Source: an uncultured Flavobacteriaceae bacterium
GTDB taxonomy: Bacteria; Bacteroidota; Bacteroidia; Flavobacteriales; Flavobacteriaceae
Direction of reading: 5' to 3'
Assembly (NCBI GenBank): GCA_943787365.1
Contig: CALSMD010000007.1
Coordinates: forward strand, 1-64,000
Length of the DNA stretch: 64,000 nt
Below are positions 1-8,873 of this stretch, one piece after another. Both the position numbers and the translations under genes were made by a program. A model generated the notes under the pieces. The model saw only the letters and a program-made list of their open reading frames with translations. It did not search any database and was not told the DNA's origin. Within the stretch, counting starts at the first letter, position 1; each line of letters begins with the position of its first letter.

Positions 1-33
1 TGGTTTAAAAGGGAAGTTTCATACAATTCAATC

Positions 34-330
34 ATGATGACCTTTACCATATGTATTAAAACTTCAACACTTACCAAAACTACACATTACACAGGATACC
101 AACAAAAACTTTTCGACGAAATCAAACGACTTAAAGAGGTTGAAGGATATGGATACAAAAGAATTAGTTACGTACTATATGAGAAAGGTTACAGATCTAT
201 AAGAACAGATTCAATCCTCATACACAACTATATCTATTCAATATACAAGAAAGGTAAGATTAGAGAAAAGAGAATAAATCGAGAGTTTAAACCTACTGTA
301 AAAGATATTTTAGTATATATTAGTCGATAG
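34..330 (+). CDS. small basic protein, recombinase-associated HTH-like (hypothetical)
   Basis: I do not recognise a named family with certainty. The 98-residue product is basic and its centre (about residues 25-80) reads like the small DNA-binding helical module that accompanies serine recombinases: a GYGYKRIS stretch, then KGYRSIRTDS, then a hydrophobic helix and KKGKIREKR. There is no signal peptide and no membrane segment. An internal ATG two codons in is an equally good start. It precedes the 505-residue unknown gene by 34 bp and could share its transcript. The function is inferred only from this resemblance; a stand-alone DNA-binding regulator or a recombinase remnant are both possible. 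Confidence 0.5.
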   Translation: MMTFTICIKTSTLTKTTHYTGYQQKLFDEIKRLKEVEGYGYKRISYVLYEKGYRSIRTDSILIHNYIYSIYKKGKIREKRINREFKPTVKDILVYISR

Positions 331-364
331 ATTATGTTAAATTTGTTTAGGCAAAAAAATAGTT

Positions 365-1882
365 ATGAGTAATTACCAAAACTTAAAAGATTCCGAAAAA
401 ATATTTCTTTTCAATAATGAAGTTTATCAAAAACAGGTGGGGTATTCCTATAAAGGGATTCATTCTGATCATGAAATTGAAACTGAACAAAATTTAAAAT
501 TATTGATGTGGGAAAAGAAAGGATACGAAATAATATTTAAACTAATGTTAAAATATGGTGGATTTCAGTCAGAAATTAAATATGATTCTTTCACTGAGTC
601 AAAACATTATTTAAAAAATATAGATATTAATTCAAACTTAAAGGGTAAGTGGAAATATGAAACTTTTATAAAAAAAAATGGACTTACAATGGAGGGTCCA
701 ATTATTAAATCTAATTATAAAAAGGAATGGGATGAGGATGTTAAAAACTTCACCTGGAATGAGTCTATTCATGGAAGTTTCCCCCAAAATATTGGAATAA
801 ACATCCCTGGATTTTTACCCAAAATAGGATATCTTCACAGTTTTAAAATTAAGATCATTTATTTAGTCAAAGAAGAAAAATCCTTCTTTTCATCAAAAAA
901 ATATGTTGAAACAATAGAACTATATCCTTTCATCGAAAATGAAATTTTTAATGATAAAGGATACATACCAGAATATAATTTTTTTGAGGATCCTAGAGTG
1001 ATAGATGAAAGACCTTCTGTACTAAAATATTCACGTTATGTTAACTTTTGGAGTTTTATTGAAAACAAAGATTATAATAACGGATATTTATTATCAGAAA
1101 ATGATAAGGAGTTTTTAGTGGAATTGTATAATGAACTTAATGATTTTGTTCTTGATTTTAGTAGGGACATAAAACTTTCTATCGATCGAGAAAACGAAAT
1201 AAAACTAAATGAAAAAACTAAAACAATCCAAAAAGTAAATAATTTGATTCTAGAGGAGTTTGATAAAGATCAAAATGGAGAACTTGATATTTTAGATTGT
1301 GACGATGTATTATTAGATATTGTTGAAAAAAATCAAGACATTATTGTTGAAATTGACTTTAAACTAATTAAGAATTTTGTTAGTTTAAATAATTATATAA
1401 AAATTAAAAAAAATAATTTAAAAAGAATATTTAAAGTACTCCAAGATATAGAGGAAAATTCTCAACTAGAAATAGTTCTAGAGGTACTAAGAATGAGTAT
1501 CAAAAATTACGATTTATTAGTAATACATTCTACTAATATGGTTGTTTCTGTATTAACAAAAGATATGATTTCTTATTACGAAATATATGAGACATTTGAT
1601 AATTTGGGAGTTTTTGAATCAAATTGGGAAAAGGAAATATCAAGAAAAATAACAAGTATTGATTCAAAATTAACTGATGTTATTTCATCACTAAAACAGG
1701 TTTGTAACTCAATTTATAGTATGGAAAAAACAATATCTAATGACATGAAAAATTTGACTTACTATTCTAGGAAGTCTTATGATACTTTGAATTCATCAGT
1801 CAAGGAAGAGTTGAGATCAATCTGTGATGGAATAAAACTTAATAATACATTGACACTTTTTGACACTATAGATTTTTTCTGA
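365..1882 (+). CDS. hypothetical 505-residue protein with an EF-hand-like loop
   Basis: No family is recognised. The protein is acidic/lysine-rich, has no signal peptide and no clear membrane segment, so it is probably cytoplasmic. The first ~220 residues look beta-rich with many aromatic residues; the C-terminal half is predicted helical with many charged residues. Near residues 299-310 a DKDQNGELDILD stretch fits the calcium loop of an EF-hand (D-x-D-x-N-G) except that the last ligand is Asp rather than Glu. The codon use is very A/T rich compared with glmS downstream. It ends 20 bp before a small membrane protein and the two may be co-transcribed. Calcium binding is an inference from the loop only. 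Confidence 0.6.
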   Translation: MSNYQNLKDSEKIFLFNNEVYQKQVGYSYKGIHSDHEIETEQNLKLLMWEKKGYEIIFKLMLKYGGFQSEIKYDSFTESKHYLKNIDINSNLKGKWKYETFIKKNGLTMEGPIIKSNYKKEWDEDVKNFTWNESIHGSFPQNIGINIPGFLPKIGYLHSFKIKIIYLVKEEKSFFSSKKYVETIELYPFIENEIFNDKGYIPEYNFFEDPRVIDERPSVLKYSRYVNFWSFIENKDYNNGYLLSENDKEFLVELYNELNDFVLDFSRDIKLSIDRENEIKLNEKTKTIQKVNNLILEEFDKDQNGELDILDCDDVLLDIVEKNQDIIVEIDFKLIKNFVSLNNYIKIKKNNLKRIFKVLQDIEENSQLEIVLEVLRMSIKNYDLLVIHSTNMVVSVLTKDMISYYEIYETFDNLGVFESNWEKEISRKITSIDSKLTDVISSLKQVCNSIYSMEKTISNDMKNLTYYSRKSYDTLNSSVKEELRSICDGIKLNNTLTLFDTIDFF

Positions 1883-1902
1883 TGATAACTTCTAGTTAAT
1901 AT

Positions 1903-2100
1903 ATGAAATACTGGGAATTATTAGGACTTGGGAGTGAACCAAAAGGGATTGGAAAGATCATGTCCTTGTGTATGTTTATCGTAATTGTAAACGGTTACTT
2001 TCTTGAAGGTTTGATTGAACATGTGATAATAGATATAATAACTTACACCTGTGTTATCGTGTTTTTTGTACTTCTAATGTACAATTTATTAAAAAAATAG
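1903..2100 (+). CDS. small two-helix membrane protein
   Basis: The 65-residue product has two strongly hydrophobic stretches (about residues 18-36 and 42-61) with a short polar N-terminus and a KK C-terminus, as in a small inner-membrane protein with two helices. No family is recognised. It follows the 505-residue gene by 20 bp on the same strand, so an operon is likely, and it faces glmS convergently. The start is chosen because it follows the upstream stop closely and gives a complete first helix. Confidence 0.5.
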   Translation: MKYWELLGLGSEPKGIGKIMSLCMFIVIVNGYFLEGLIEHVIIDIITYTCVIVFFVLLMYNLLKK

Positions 2101-2122
2101 AAGGTTCAGAAATCGACCTAAG

Positions 2123-2139
2123 TACTTGACAATCAAGTA
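2123..2139. terminator. short hairpin between convergent genes
   Basis: A perfect 7-bp stem (TACTTGA / TCAAGTA) with a CAA loop lies between the small membrane protein and the end of glmS. There is no long T-run on either side, so this is at best a weak terminator. Confidence 0.3.
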
Positions 2140-2144
2140 GTTAC

Positions 2145-3992
2145 TTACTCAACAGTTACTGATTTAGCAAGATTTCGAGGTTGGTCTACATTTCTGTCCA
2201 ACATGACAGCGATGTGATAAGACAACAATTGCAAAGGAATGGTGGTAAGAAGTGGCGAAAGCAGTTCTAAGGTTTCAGGAACTTCAATCACATGGTCAGC
2301 AATGTCTTTAACTTGGACATCCCCTTTGGTGACTACTGCAATAATTTTTCCTTTTCTAGATTTGATTTCTTGAATATTACTCACTACTTTTTCATAATGC
2401 CCAAATTTGGTTGCAATGACTGCAATGGGCATGTTTTCATCTATAAGCGCGATAGGTCCATGTTTCATTTCTGCTGCTGGATACCCTTCGGCATGTATGT
2501 AAGATATTTCTTTGAGTTTCAGAGCTCCTTCAAGAGCCACAGGAAAATTAAACCCACGGCCTAAGTATAGGAAGTTTTTGGCATCTTTATAGATTTCCGC
2601 CACTTCTTTTGAGAGGGCATCTGATTTAAGAGTTGCCGCGACTTTTTCAGGAATGGTCTCCAACTCTACAAGATGTCTTCTAAAGTCAGAACTTGACATA
2701 GTACCTTTGGCTTTTGCCAATCGCAATGCAATAAGGGTAAGCACTGTAATTTGTGTGGTAAATGCTTTGGTAGAAGCCACACCAATTTCGGGTCCAGCAT
2801 GGGTGTAAGCACCTGCATGTGTTTCTCTCGAAATTGAGGATCCTACTACATTACACACTCCAAATACAAAGGCCCCTTTTTCTTTAGCGAGTTTGATTGC
2901 GGCTAGTGTATCGGCTGTTTCTCCAGATTGAGAAACGGCGATGACCACATCATTTTTGGAAATCACAGGGTTTCTGTATCGAAATTCTGAAGCATATTCC
3001 ACCTCTACAGGGATTCGGACGAGGTCTTCAATAATATATTCTGCGACTAATCCTGCATGCCATGATGTTCCACAGGCGATGATAATAATACGGTTGGCAT
3101 TTAAAAATTTACCCATATTATCTTCAACTCCCGCCATTTTTATAATGCCTTCGTTAGATAACAATCGACCTCTATAAGTGTCTTTAATTGCGTTTGGTTG
3201 CTCAAAAATTTCTTTGAGCATAAAATGATCATAACCTCCCTTTTCAATTTGCTCAAGATTTATTTTTAACTCTTGAACGTAGGGACTGACGATTCTATCA
3301 TCTTTGATATTTCGTACATTTAATGGCTTGTGCAACCTAACAACTGCCATTTCTTCATCCTCTAAATACACCGCATTGTTGGTGTATTCTATAAAAGGAG
3401 AGGCATCACTGGCTATGAAAAATTCATTTTCGCCAACGCCAATTGCAAGTGGACTTCCCAGTCGAGCCACGACAATTTCATTCGGTTTTTTAATATCAAA
3501 TACGGCAATAGCATACGCACCTACTACTTGGTTGAGTGCAACTTGAACAGCTTTACCAAGTTTTAAATTGTTATTTTTTTGAATGTCCTCAATCAGGTTT
3601 ACTAGAACCTCTGTATCGGTATCTGACGAAAATTTATAGCCTCTTTTTATGAGTTCTTTTTTGAGCGCGCCATAATTTTCGATAATTCCATTATGGATAA
3701 TAACCAAATCACCAGAATTAGAAAAATGAGGATGTGAATTGACATCATTTGGAACTCCGTGAGTTGCCCAACGCGTATGGCCAATTCCTAAATTTCCTAT
3801 GGAATTGATTTGTTTAGAAACTTTAGCTTCTAAATCGGCAACTTTTCCTTTGGTTTTTGAGAGTTTAATCTCAGAACCATCATAAAGCGCAATTCCGGCA
3901 CTGTCGTAACCTCTGTATTCTAATCGTTGAAGTCCTTTTAGTATTACTGGATAGGCATCTCGATGGCCAATGTATCCTACAATTCCACACAT
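2145..3992 (-). CDS. glmS: glutamine--fructose-6-phosphate aminotransferase (isomerizing)
   Basis: This cytoplasmic enzyme makes glucosamine-6-phosphate from fructose-6-phosphate and glutamine, the first step towards UDP-GlcNAc for peptidoglycan and LPS. The 615-residue length is usual for the family. Cys2 directly after the initiator Met (MCGIVGYIG) is the glutaminase nucleophile of the N-terminal class-II amidotransferase domain (about 1-220). Two SIS sugar-isomerase domains follow (about 285-425 and 460-600), with the CGTSWHAG and SQSGETADT phosphate-binding stretches, and the protein ends in the conserved DQPRNLAKSVTVE tail. It is the last gene of a minus-strand trio with the DUF4270 lipoprotein and a starch-synthase-like protein, an arrangement common in Flavobacteriaceae. 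Confidence 0.97.
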   Translation of the reverse strand: MCGIVGYIGHRDAYPVILKGLQRLEYRGYDSAGIALYDGSEIKLSKTKGKVADLEAKVSKQINSIGNLGIGHTRWATHGVPNDVNSHPHFSNSGDLVIIHNGIIENYGALKKELIKRGYKFSSDTDTEVLVNLIEDIQKNNNLKLGKAVQVALNQVVGAYAIAVFDIKKPNEIVVARLGSPLAIGVGENEFFIASDASPFIEYTNNAVYLEDEEMAVVRLHKPLNVRNIKDDRIVSPYVQELKINLEQIEKGGYDHFMLKEIFEQPNAIKDTYRGRLLSNEGIIKMAGVEDNMGKFLNANRIIIIACGTSWHAGLVAEYIIEDLVRIPVEVEYASEFRYRNPVISKNDVVIAVSQSGETADTLAAIKLAKEKGAFVFGVCNVVGSSISRETHAGAYTHAGPEIGVASTKAFTTQITVLTLIALRLAKAKGTMSSSDFRRHLVELETIPEKVAATLKSDALSKEVAEIYKDAKNFLYLGRGFNFPVALEGALKLKEISYIHAEGYPAAEMKHGPIALIDENMPIAVIATKFGHYEKVVSNIQEIKSRKGKIIAVVTKGDVQVKDIADHVIEVPETLELLSPLLTTIPLQLLSYHIAVMLDRNVDQPRNLAKSVTVE

Positions 3993-3998
3993 ATGTTA

Positions 3999-5681
3999 TT
4001 AATTATTAGGTTCGGTATAATAGATATTGAGTTTGATTCTTTTAGCAGTATTTGGGGAGTTGTTCCCATGAAGAACAACACTTTTGGGAGACAATACAGT
4101 TCCGATTGGTGCACCCTCTATAACAATATTTTCTTCTAAATCAATACTATTTTGGAACCCTCTTGAGGTAATTGCCCCTACATTGGAAGACACCACAAGT
4201 CCAAGCTTCACATTTGTGGAATCTCTTATAATGATATTATTTAGATGTTCTGTTAATCTAATTTTATATTTCTTTTGTTCCGTTCCATCAGCATCTGTTT
4301 CGGTTGCTAAAGGCACCAAATGTGTGAATTTAGAATCGGAAGAAACCGTATTCGTAGTTTGATCTAAATAGAAGTCCCTTACAGGGATGTTGTTTTCTAA
4401 ATCGTAGATATAGACTCTGTTGGGAATATCTGTATTCGATTGTGTTTCATCGACATAAAACTCTAAATAGGCTTCGTTTATCAAGCGTTTTACAGTTACC
4501 ACGCCGTCATTAACCTCTCTAAATTCGTTCAGTTGATCTATTTCAGAATTTCCTTCCTCGTCAGCAAACAATTCCACCACTGCCATTGAACCTTCGCCTC
4601 CTTTTAAATAAAGATAGTCGTCTCCTTCTGCATCTGTCGTTGTGTCTTCAATGGTTTGTAATACAGAAGTATTAAAGTCGTTTTCAAAAATATTGACACG
4701 ATTACCTGTGAAAGTCATTTTATATTCTCCTTGAGCGTTAGTGGTTGTTTCCGTTCCATCATCTGTGGTTGTGGTTTTATCATAGTTATAATACAGGGTC
4801 ACGCTTGCATCGGATGAAGAAAAGTTGAGTTGCATTAGGTTTCCTTGCTGCGGAGCTGTTGGCTCTACTTTAAAATAAAGACCTCTGAAATACTCATAAA
4901 AACTACTGACTGTGTTCAGAACTTCATCGCCTTCCTTAAATAAAATCAAGTCTTCCCAAAATTCTAGGGTAGTAGGGGCTGAGGCACCCTCTTCTACTTC
5001 ACCTCCAAACAGGTTGAGTCTTAAACTTGGCTGTAATGTAGAGGTGACTTCAACCTCATCAGTGTCTTCATTGGTTTCCCATAATTCTATAGAATTTGCA
5101 CTTGGAAAATAGGTGTCATCTTGATAAATTAGCTCTCCTTCAAGGTCAGCGCTTCCCATGAGTTCGCCTTGCGCCAAAGTTCCGTTGGAATAATAATTTT
5201 GAACAGCATCCAAGTCGGCGTTCGGATCAAAGTCTCTTAGGAAATAATTGTTTTTAAAGACGGATAATTTTATAGGGCTGCTTCCATATAAAGAATCAAG
5301 CTCGTAGGTTGTTGTATCCTCAGAAGTGCTTGCAGTGCTTGAATAGGGAATTGTTAAGATTACAGAGTCTAACTCTGTATTGTCTCCAAAATCAGGTGCT
5401 AGCGTTTGGGGGGTTAATTGCCCTACAAAATGAACTTTAGAGTCGCCAAATAAAGGGTCGTAATAGTAGCCTAAAAGATTTTCAAAGAGTCCATTAGATT
5501 GAAATGGCGTAATTTTTTTATTGTAAGTTTTTACGGGATATAAACCGTTTTCAATTTCAAAATCTGGAGTTCCTACAATTCCGGTTCCAATTTCGGAAAA
5601 TTCATTATCACAGGCTTGAATTATAAAAATCAGAGAGAAAGAACAAACTGATTTAAATAATACGGATTTAAAATATTTCAT
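3999..5681 (-). CDS. DUF4270 family lipoprotein
   Basis: The 560-residue protein starts with a basic N-terminus, a hydrophobic helix and a lipobox ending at Cys24 (IIQACDNEF), followed by the EIGTGIVG stretch typical of DUF4270 proteins of Bacteroidota. The rest is a long beta-rich region with several repeated YLEFYVDE/VTLYY-type strands, suggesting an outer-membrane-anchored periplasmic or surface protein. The biochemical role of the family is not established. It lies only 6 bp upstream of glmS and 2 bp downstream of the glycogen-synthase-like gene, so all three are probably one transcript. Confidence 0.85.
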   Translation of the reverse strand: MKYFKSVLFKSVCSFSLIFIIQACDNEFSEIGTGIVGTPDFEIENGLYPVKTYNKKITPFQSNGLFENLLGYYYDPLFGDSKVHFVGQLTPQTLAPDFGDNTELDSVILTIPYSSTASTSEDTTTYELDSLYGSSPIKLSVFKNNYFLRDFDPNADLDAVQNYYSNGTLAQGELMGSADLEGELIYQDDTYFPSANSIELWETNEDTDEVEVTSTLQPSLRLNLFGGEVEEGASAPTTLEFWEDLILFKEGDEVLNTVSSFYEYFRGLYFKVEPTAPQQGNLMQLNFSSSDASVTLYYNYDKTTTTDDGTETTTNAQGEYKMTFTGNRVNIFENDFNTSVLQTIEDTTTDAEGDDYLYLKGGEGSMAVVELFADEEGNSEIDQLNEFREVNDGVVTVKRLINEAYLEFYVDETQSNTDIPNRVYIYDLENNIPVRDFYLDQTTNTVSSDSKFTHLVPLATETDADGTEQKKYKIRLTEHLNNIIIRDSTNVKLGLVVSSNVGAITSRGFQNSIDLEENIVIEGAPIGTVLSPKSVVLHGNNSPNTAKRIKLNIYYTEPNN

Positions 5682-5683
5682 AT

Positions 5684-6502
5684 TTAAGGGACAAGTTTTA
5701 AGATTTGTGTGTTATAAAATTCGGTGTAAGCCTCTGCAAAAGCTTCTGGATATTGGTAATCTAGTACAGGTTTTTCACAATTAGTTAGGTAGGATTCTAA
5801 GTCTTCTGGAAGTTCTTGAGACCCCCTTATTAAGCCATCTGAAAAATCAACAGCGACTTTCATTAAGTTCGTATAACTAGGTGTTTTGAGCTTATTGATG
5901 TGCGTGTCTTCAATTTCGTCAAACTTAATTTTATCAACCATGTCCATATTAAGGGTTTTGTCAAAACTTTGATTGTAAATAGAAGTTACAATTTTACTTT
6001 CTTTGAAAAGCGGTTCGTCTTTGTAGTATTGCTTAAGGTATAAGGGCAATAAAGAAGCGAGCCAACCATGGACATGAATAATGTCGGGAGCCCAATTTAA
6101 TTTCTTTACAGTCTCTATAACTCCCTTTGCAAAAAATATAGCACGTTCATCATTATCATCAAATAATTCACCATTTTCATCCGTAAATGTTGCCTTACGT
6201 TTGAAATATTCTTCATTATCAATAAAATATACTTGAATACGTTCTTTTGGAATCGAAGCTACTTTTATAATTAAAGGCATGTCTAAATCATTGATCACTA
6301 AGTTGATTCCCGAAAGGCGAATCACTTCATGCAATTGATGTCTTCGTTCGTTAATGTTTCCATAACGCGGCATGAATATTCGTATCTGCCCTCCTTGTTT
6401 GTTCACCATTCTCGGCGCTTCAAAGGACATGGAGGAAATCTCTGTTTCAGGTAAATATGGAACAACCTCGGACGAAACGTATAATATTCTCTTATCTTTC
6501 AT
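5684..6502 (-). CDS. short glycogen/starch synthase-like protein (GT5 N-terminal domain only)
   Basis: The N-terminus (RILYVSSEVVPYLPET) and the IIHVHGWLASLLPLYL stretch near residue 145 match the catalytic N-terminal domain of bacterial glycogen synthase (GT5). The protein is only 272 residues, roughly half the length of true GlgA, and the C-terminal nucleotide-sugar binding lobe is missing. This is not a local truncation: the gene is neatly placed, 2 bp before a DUF4270 gene, and short forms in this position are known in flavobacteria. Synthase activity on its own is doubtful, and a regulatory or partner role linked to glmS and amino-sugar flux is possible but unproven. Confidence 0.8.
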   Translation of the reverse strand: MKDKRILYVSSEVVPYLPETEISSMSFEAPRMVNKQGGQIRIFMPRYGNINERRHQLHEVIRLSGINLVINDLDMPLIIKVASIPKERIQVYFIDNEEYFKRKATFTDENGELFDDNDERAIFFAKGVIETVKKLNWAPDIIHVHGWLASLLPLYLKQYYKDEPLFKESKIVTSIYNQSFDKTLNMDMVDKIKFDEIEDTHINKLKTPSYTNLMKVAVDFSDGLIRGSQELPEDLESYLTNCEKPVLDYQYPEAFAEAYTEFYNTQILKLVP

Positions 6503-6540
6503 AAATTAAAAAAGTTTTGGCATTATCAACAAAAAACACG

Positions 6541-6548
6541 CAAAAATA
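6541..6548 (-). promoter_or_regulatory. -7 box before the GT5-like/DUF4270/glmS operon
   Basis: On the minus strand this reads TATTTTTG, a match to the Bacteroidota TAnnTTTG element, 38 bp before the start of the GT5-like gene. No clear TTG was found at the -33 distance, so confidence is limited. Confidence 0.35.
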
Positions 6549-6579
6549 CAAAATTTTATGCAGATTAGCAGTAATACCT

Positions 6580-6587
6580 TAAGTTTG
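6580..6587 (+). promoter_or_regulatory. -7 box before panC
   Basis: TAAGTTTG matches TAnnTTTG and lies 22 bp before the panC start, in the short intergenic region shared with the divergent glmS operon. Confidence 0.45.
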
Positions 6588-6609
6588 CACACTGTTAATT
6601 ATTTACTAA

Positions 6610-7458
6610 ATGCGAGTTTATACATCTAAAGCTGAGTTAAGTGCCTTTATTTCCAAGCAAAGCACCCCTTCTTTTTCGTTGGGATTTGTGCCAACGATGG
6701 GGGCGCTCCATACAGGACATTTGTCTTTAGTCAATACTGCTTTGGCAGAAAACACGCTAGTAGTTGTCAGTATTTTTGTAAATCCTACACAATTCGACAA
6801 CCCAAATGATTTAAATACATATCCACAAACGTTGACTGAAGATATTCAGTTATTGGAAACACTTTCCAAATCTACAATTCTGGTCTATGCCCCAACAATT
6901 GAGGATGTCTATGGATCCAAAATAAAAGTTGAACATTTTGATTTTGGAGGGTTGGAATCTCAAATGGAAGGCAAGTTTAGAAAAGGGCATTTTGATGGTG
7001 TTGGAACGATCGTAAAATGCTTGTTTGAAATTGTGAAACCTAACAAAGCTTATTTTGGTGAAAAGGATTTTCAGCAATTACAAATTATCAAAAAGATGGT
7101 TGAGATTACTCAGCTACCAGTAACTATTGTAGGCTGTCCAATTGAGCGCGAGCCCAACGGACTCGCTATGAGTTCACGCAACAGCCGTTTGTCCGATGAA
7201 GAAAAAAAATCAGCGGCTCTAATTTATAAAACCCTACAATCCGTTAAAGAAAAATTTAAATCCAAAAAACATTCTGATATCTCTTATTGGGTCACTACCG
7301 AATTTAGCAACCACCCTTTGTTTGAATTAGAATATTTTCAAATTTCGGAGTCTAAAAACTTAGTCCCCATTCAACAAAAAAAGCAAACCAAATACCGTGC
7401 ATTTATTGCGGTTTTTGTAGGAGATGTCCGATTAATTGACAATATCGCTTTAAATTAA
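6610..7458 (+). CDS. panC: pantoate--beta-alanine ligase
   Basis: PanC joins pantoate and beta-alanine with ATP to give pantothenate, the precursor of coenzyme A, in the cytoplasm. The 282-residue length is normal. The class-I synthetase-type nucleotide signature is visible as GALHTGHLSL (His34 and His37), and the second ATP motif as MSSRNSRLS around residue 182. GEKDFQQL and the KGHFDGVGTIV pantoate-binding stretch are also present. panD follows within 15 bp, so substrate supply and ligation are encoded together. An ATG start is used, and a -7 element lies 22 bp upstream. Confidence 0.97.
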   Translation: MRVYTSKAELSAFISKQSTPSFSLGFVPTMGALHTGHLSLVNTALAENTLVVVSIFVNPTQFDNPNDLNTYPQTLTEDIQLLETLSKSTILVYAPTIEDVYGSKIKVEHFDFGGLESQMEGKFRKGHFDGVGTIVKCLFEIVKPNKAYFGEKDFQQLQIIKKMVEITQLPVTIVGCPIEREPNGLAMSSRNSRLSDEEKKSAALIYKTLQSVKEKFKSKKHSDISYWVTTEFSNHPLFELEYFQISESKNLVPIQQKKQTKYRAFIAVFVGDVRLIDNIALN

Positions 7459-7473
7459 TTACCTTTGAAAACT

Positions 7474-7824
7474 ATGCAAATACAAGTCGTAAAATCTAAA
7501 ATTCATCGCGTAAAGGTCACTGGTGCGGATCTTGATTATATAGGGAGTATTACTATTGATGAAGACTTAATGGATGCTGCCAATATTATTCAAGGCGAAA
7601 AAATCCAAGTGGTCAACAATAATAATGGCGAGCGCTTAGATACTTATGTCATTCCAGGCCCTAGAAATTCAGGAGAAATCACCCTCAACGGAGCTGCGGC
7701 ACACAAAGTCTCTATTGGCGATGTTTTGATCCTAATCACTTATGCTTTTATGGATATAGAAACCGCTAAAACATTCAAACCGTCTTTAGTATTTCCAAAT
7801 GAAGATACGAATCTATTAAACTAA
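7474..7824 (+). CDS. panD: aspartate 1-decarboxylase
   Basis: PanD converts aspartate to beta-alanine for PanC. It is made as a proenzyme that cleaves itself before a serine to form the pyruvoyl cofactor; here the cleavage site is Gly24-Ser25 in YIGSITID. The conserved [13 protein letters not shown]-terminus and the NGAAAHKV stretch agree with the family, and the length (116 residues) is usual. A TTG three codons upstream would also be in frame, but the ATG is preferred because [11 protein letters not shown] is the normal N-terminus of the family. It is in the panC operon and is followed 4 bp later by a membrane protein gene. Confidence 0.96.
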   Translation: MQIQVVKSKIHRVKVTGADLDYIGSITIDEDLMDAANIIQGEKIQVVNNNNGERLDTYVIPGPRNSGEITLNGAAAHKVSIGDVLILITYAFMDIETAKTFKPSLVFPNEDTNLLN

Positions 7825-7828
7825 TTTC

Positions 7829-8815
7829 TTGAACAAGAAACTTAAATCAGCTCTTAAAATTAGCCTTTCACTTTTGTTAGCTGGGCTGTTGGTTTGGTAT
7901 TCACTTTCCAAAACATCCATCTCTCAATTGTTAGAATACTTCAAAAATGCAAACTATTTTTGGGTTGGTTTGGGTGTTTTTTTTGGACTGCTTAGTCATT
8001 TATCGCGTGCGTACCGCTGGAGATTTCAGTTAGAACCTATGGGTTATAACATTAAGTTAGGAAATAGTATCATGGCTGTTTTTGCAACCTATATTATAAA
8101 CTACACGATTCCAAGAGCCGGTGAAGTTGCAAGAGCATCTGTGCTTACGAATTACGAAGGCGTCCCTTTTGAAAAAAGCTTTGGTACGATCGTTTCAGAA
8201 CGTCTCGCAGATATGCTAGTGATGCTAGTCATTATTTCTATGGCGCTTATTTTACAATTTGATGTTATTTTCATACAATTTTCCGAAAAAATTAAGGAGT
8301 TACATGTTTCTACAAACCAAATTTTGACCTTGGCAATCGCAAGTTTAATTGTAATCGTTTTTTTGACACGAATGATTAAAAGAGGGAAATCTAAAGCTGT
8401 GATAAAAATTAAATCTGTTTTAAGTGGATTACTTGAAGGGATTACCAGTATTTTAAAAATGAAAAAAAAATGGGCGTTTATTTTTCATACACTTTTTATT
8501 TGGGGCATGTATGTTCTGATGTTTTACGTCACTTCTTTTTCTTTAGAAGAAACAAGTCAACTTCCGTTTTCAGCGATTTTAATAGGTTTTATTTTTGCAA
8601 GTTTTAGCATTGCAGTAACTAACGGGGGGATAGGATCCTATCCTGAGGCCATAGTTATTGCATTTACACTATTTAATTTTCAAGAAGATCCTAGCAGAGC
8701 ATTTGGATGGATTATGTGGACGTCTCAAACGCTAATGGTTATTGTCTTGGGCGGATTTTCACTATTCTTTTTACCGATTTATAACAAATTATATTCAAAA
8801 CAAACTTCAGAATAA
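7829..8815 (+). CDS. flippase-like integral membrane protein (LPG-synthase TM region family, PF03706)
   Basis: The 328-residue protein has about eight hydrophobic helices and the features of the membrane domain seen in MprF-like lysylphosphatidylglycerol synthases: YRWRFQLEPMGY near residue 62, then NYTIPRAGEVARASVLTNYEGVPFEKSFGTIVSERLADM. No synthase domain is attached, so a lipid or glycolipid flippase role is the best guess. The start is TTG, 4 bp after panD; there is no nearby in-frame ATG that keeps the first helix. It belongs to the panC-panD-radA transcript by spacing. Confidence 0.8.
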   Translation: MNKKLKSALKISLSLLLAGLLVWYSLSKTSISQLLEYFKNANYFWVGLGVFFGLLSHLSRAYRWRFQLEPMGYNIKLGNSIMAVFATYIINYTIPRAGEVARASVLTNYEGVPFEKSFGTIVSERLADMLVMLVIISMALILQFDVIFIQFSEKIKELHVSTNQILTLAIASLIVIVFLTRMIKRGKSKAVIKIKSVLSGLLEGITSILKMKKKWAFIFHTLFIWGMYVLMFYVTSFSLEETSQLPFSAILIGFIFASFSIAVTNGGIGSYPEAIVIAFTLFNFQEDPSRAFGWIMWTSQTLMVIVLGGFSLFFLPIYNKLYSKQTSE

Positions 8816-8873
8816 TATATTTCGTGTTCGGTTATTTTCTTAACTTGGCAACACAAACGTTTAACAACTATAT

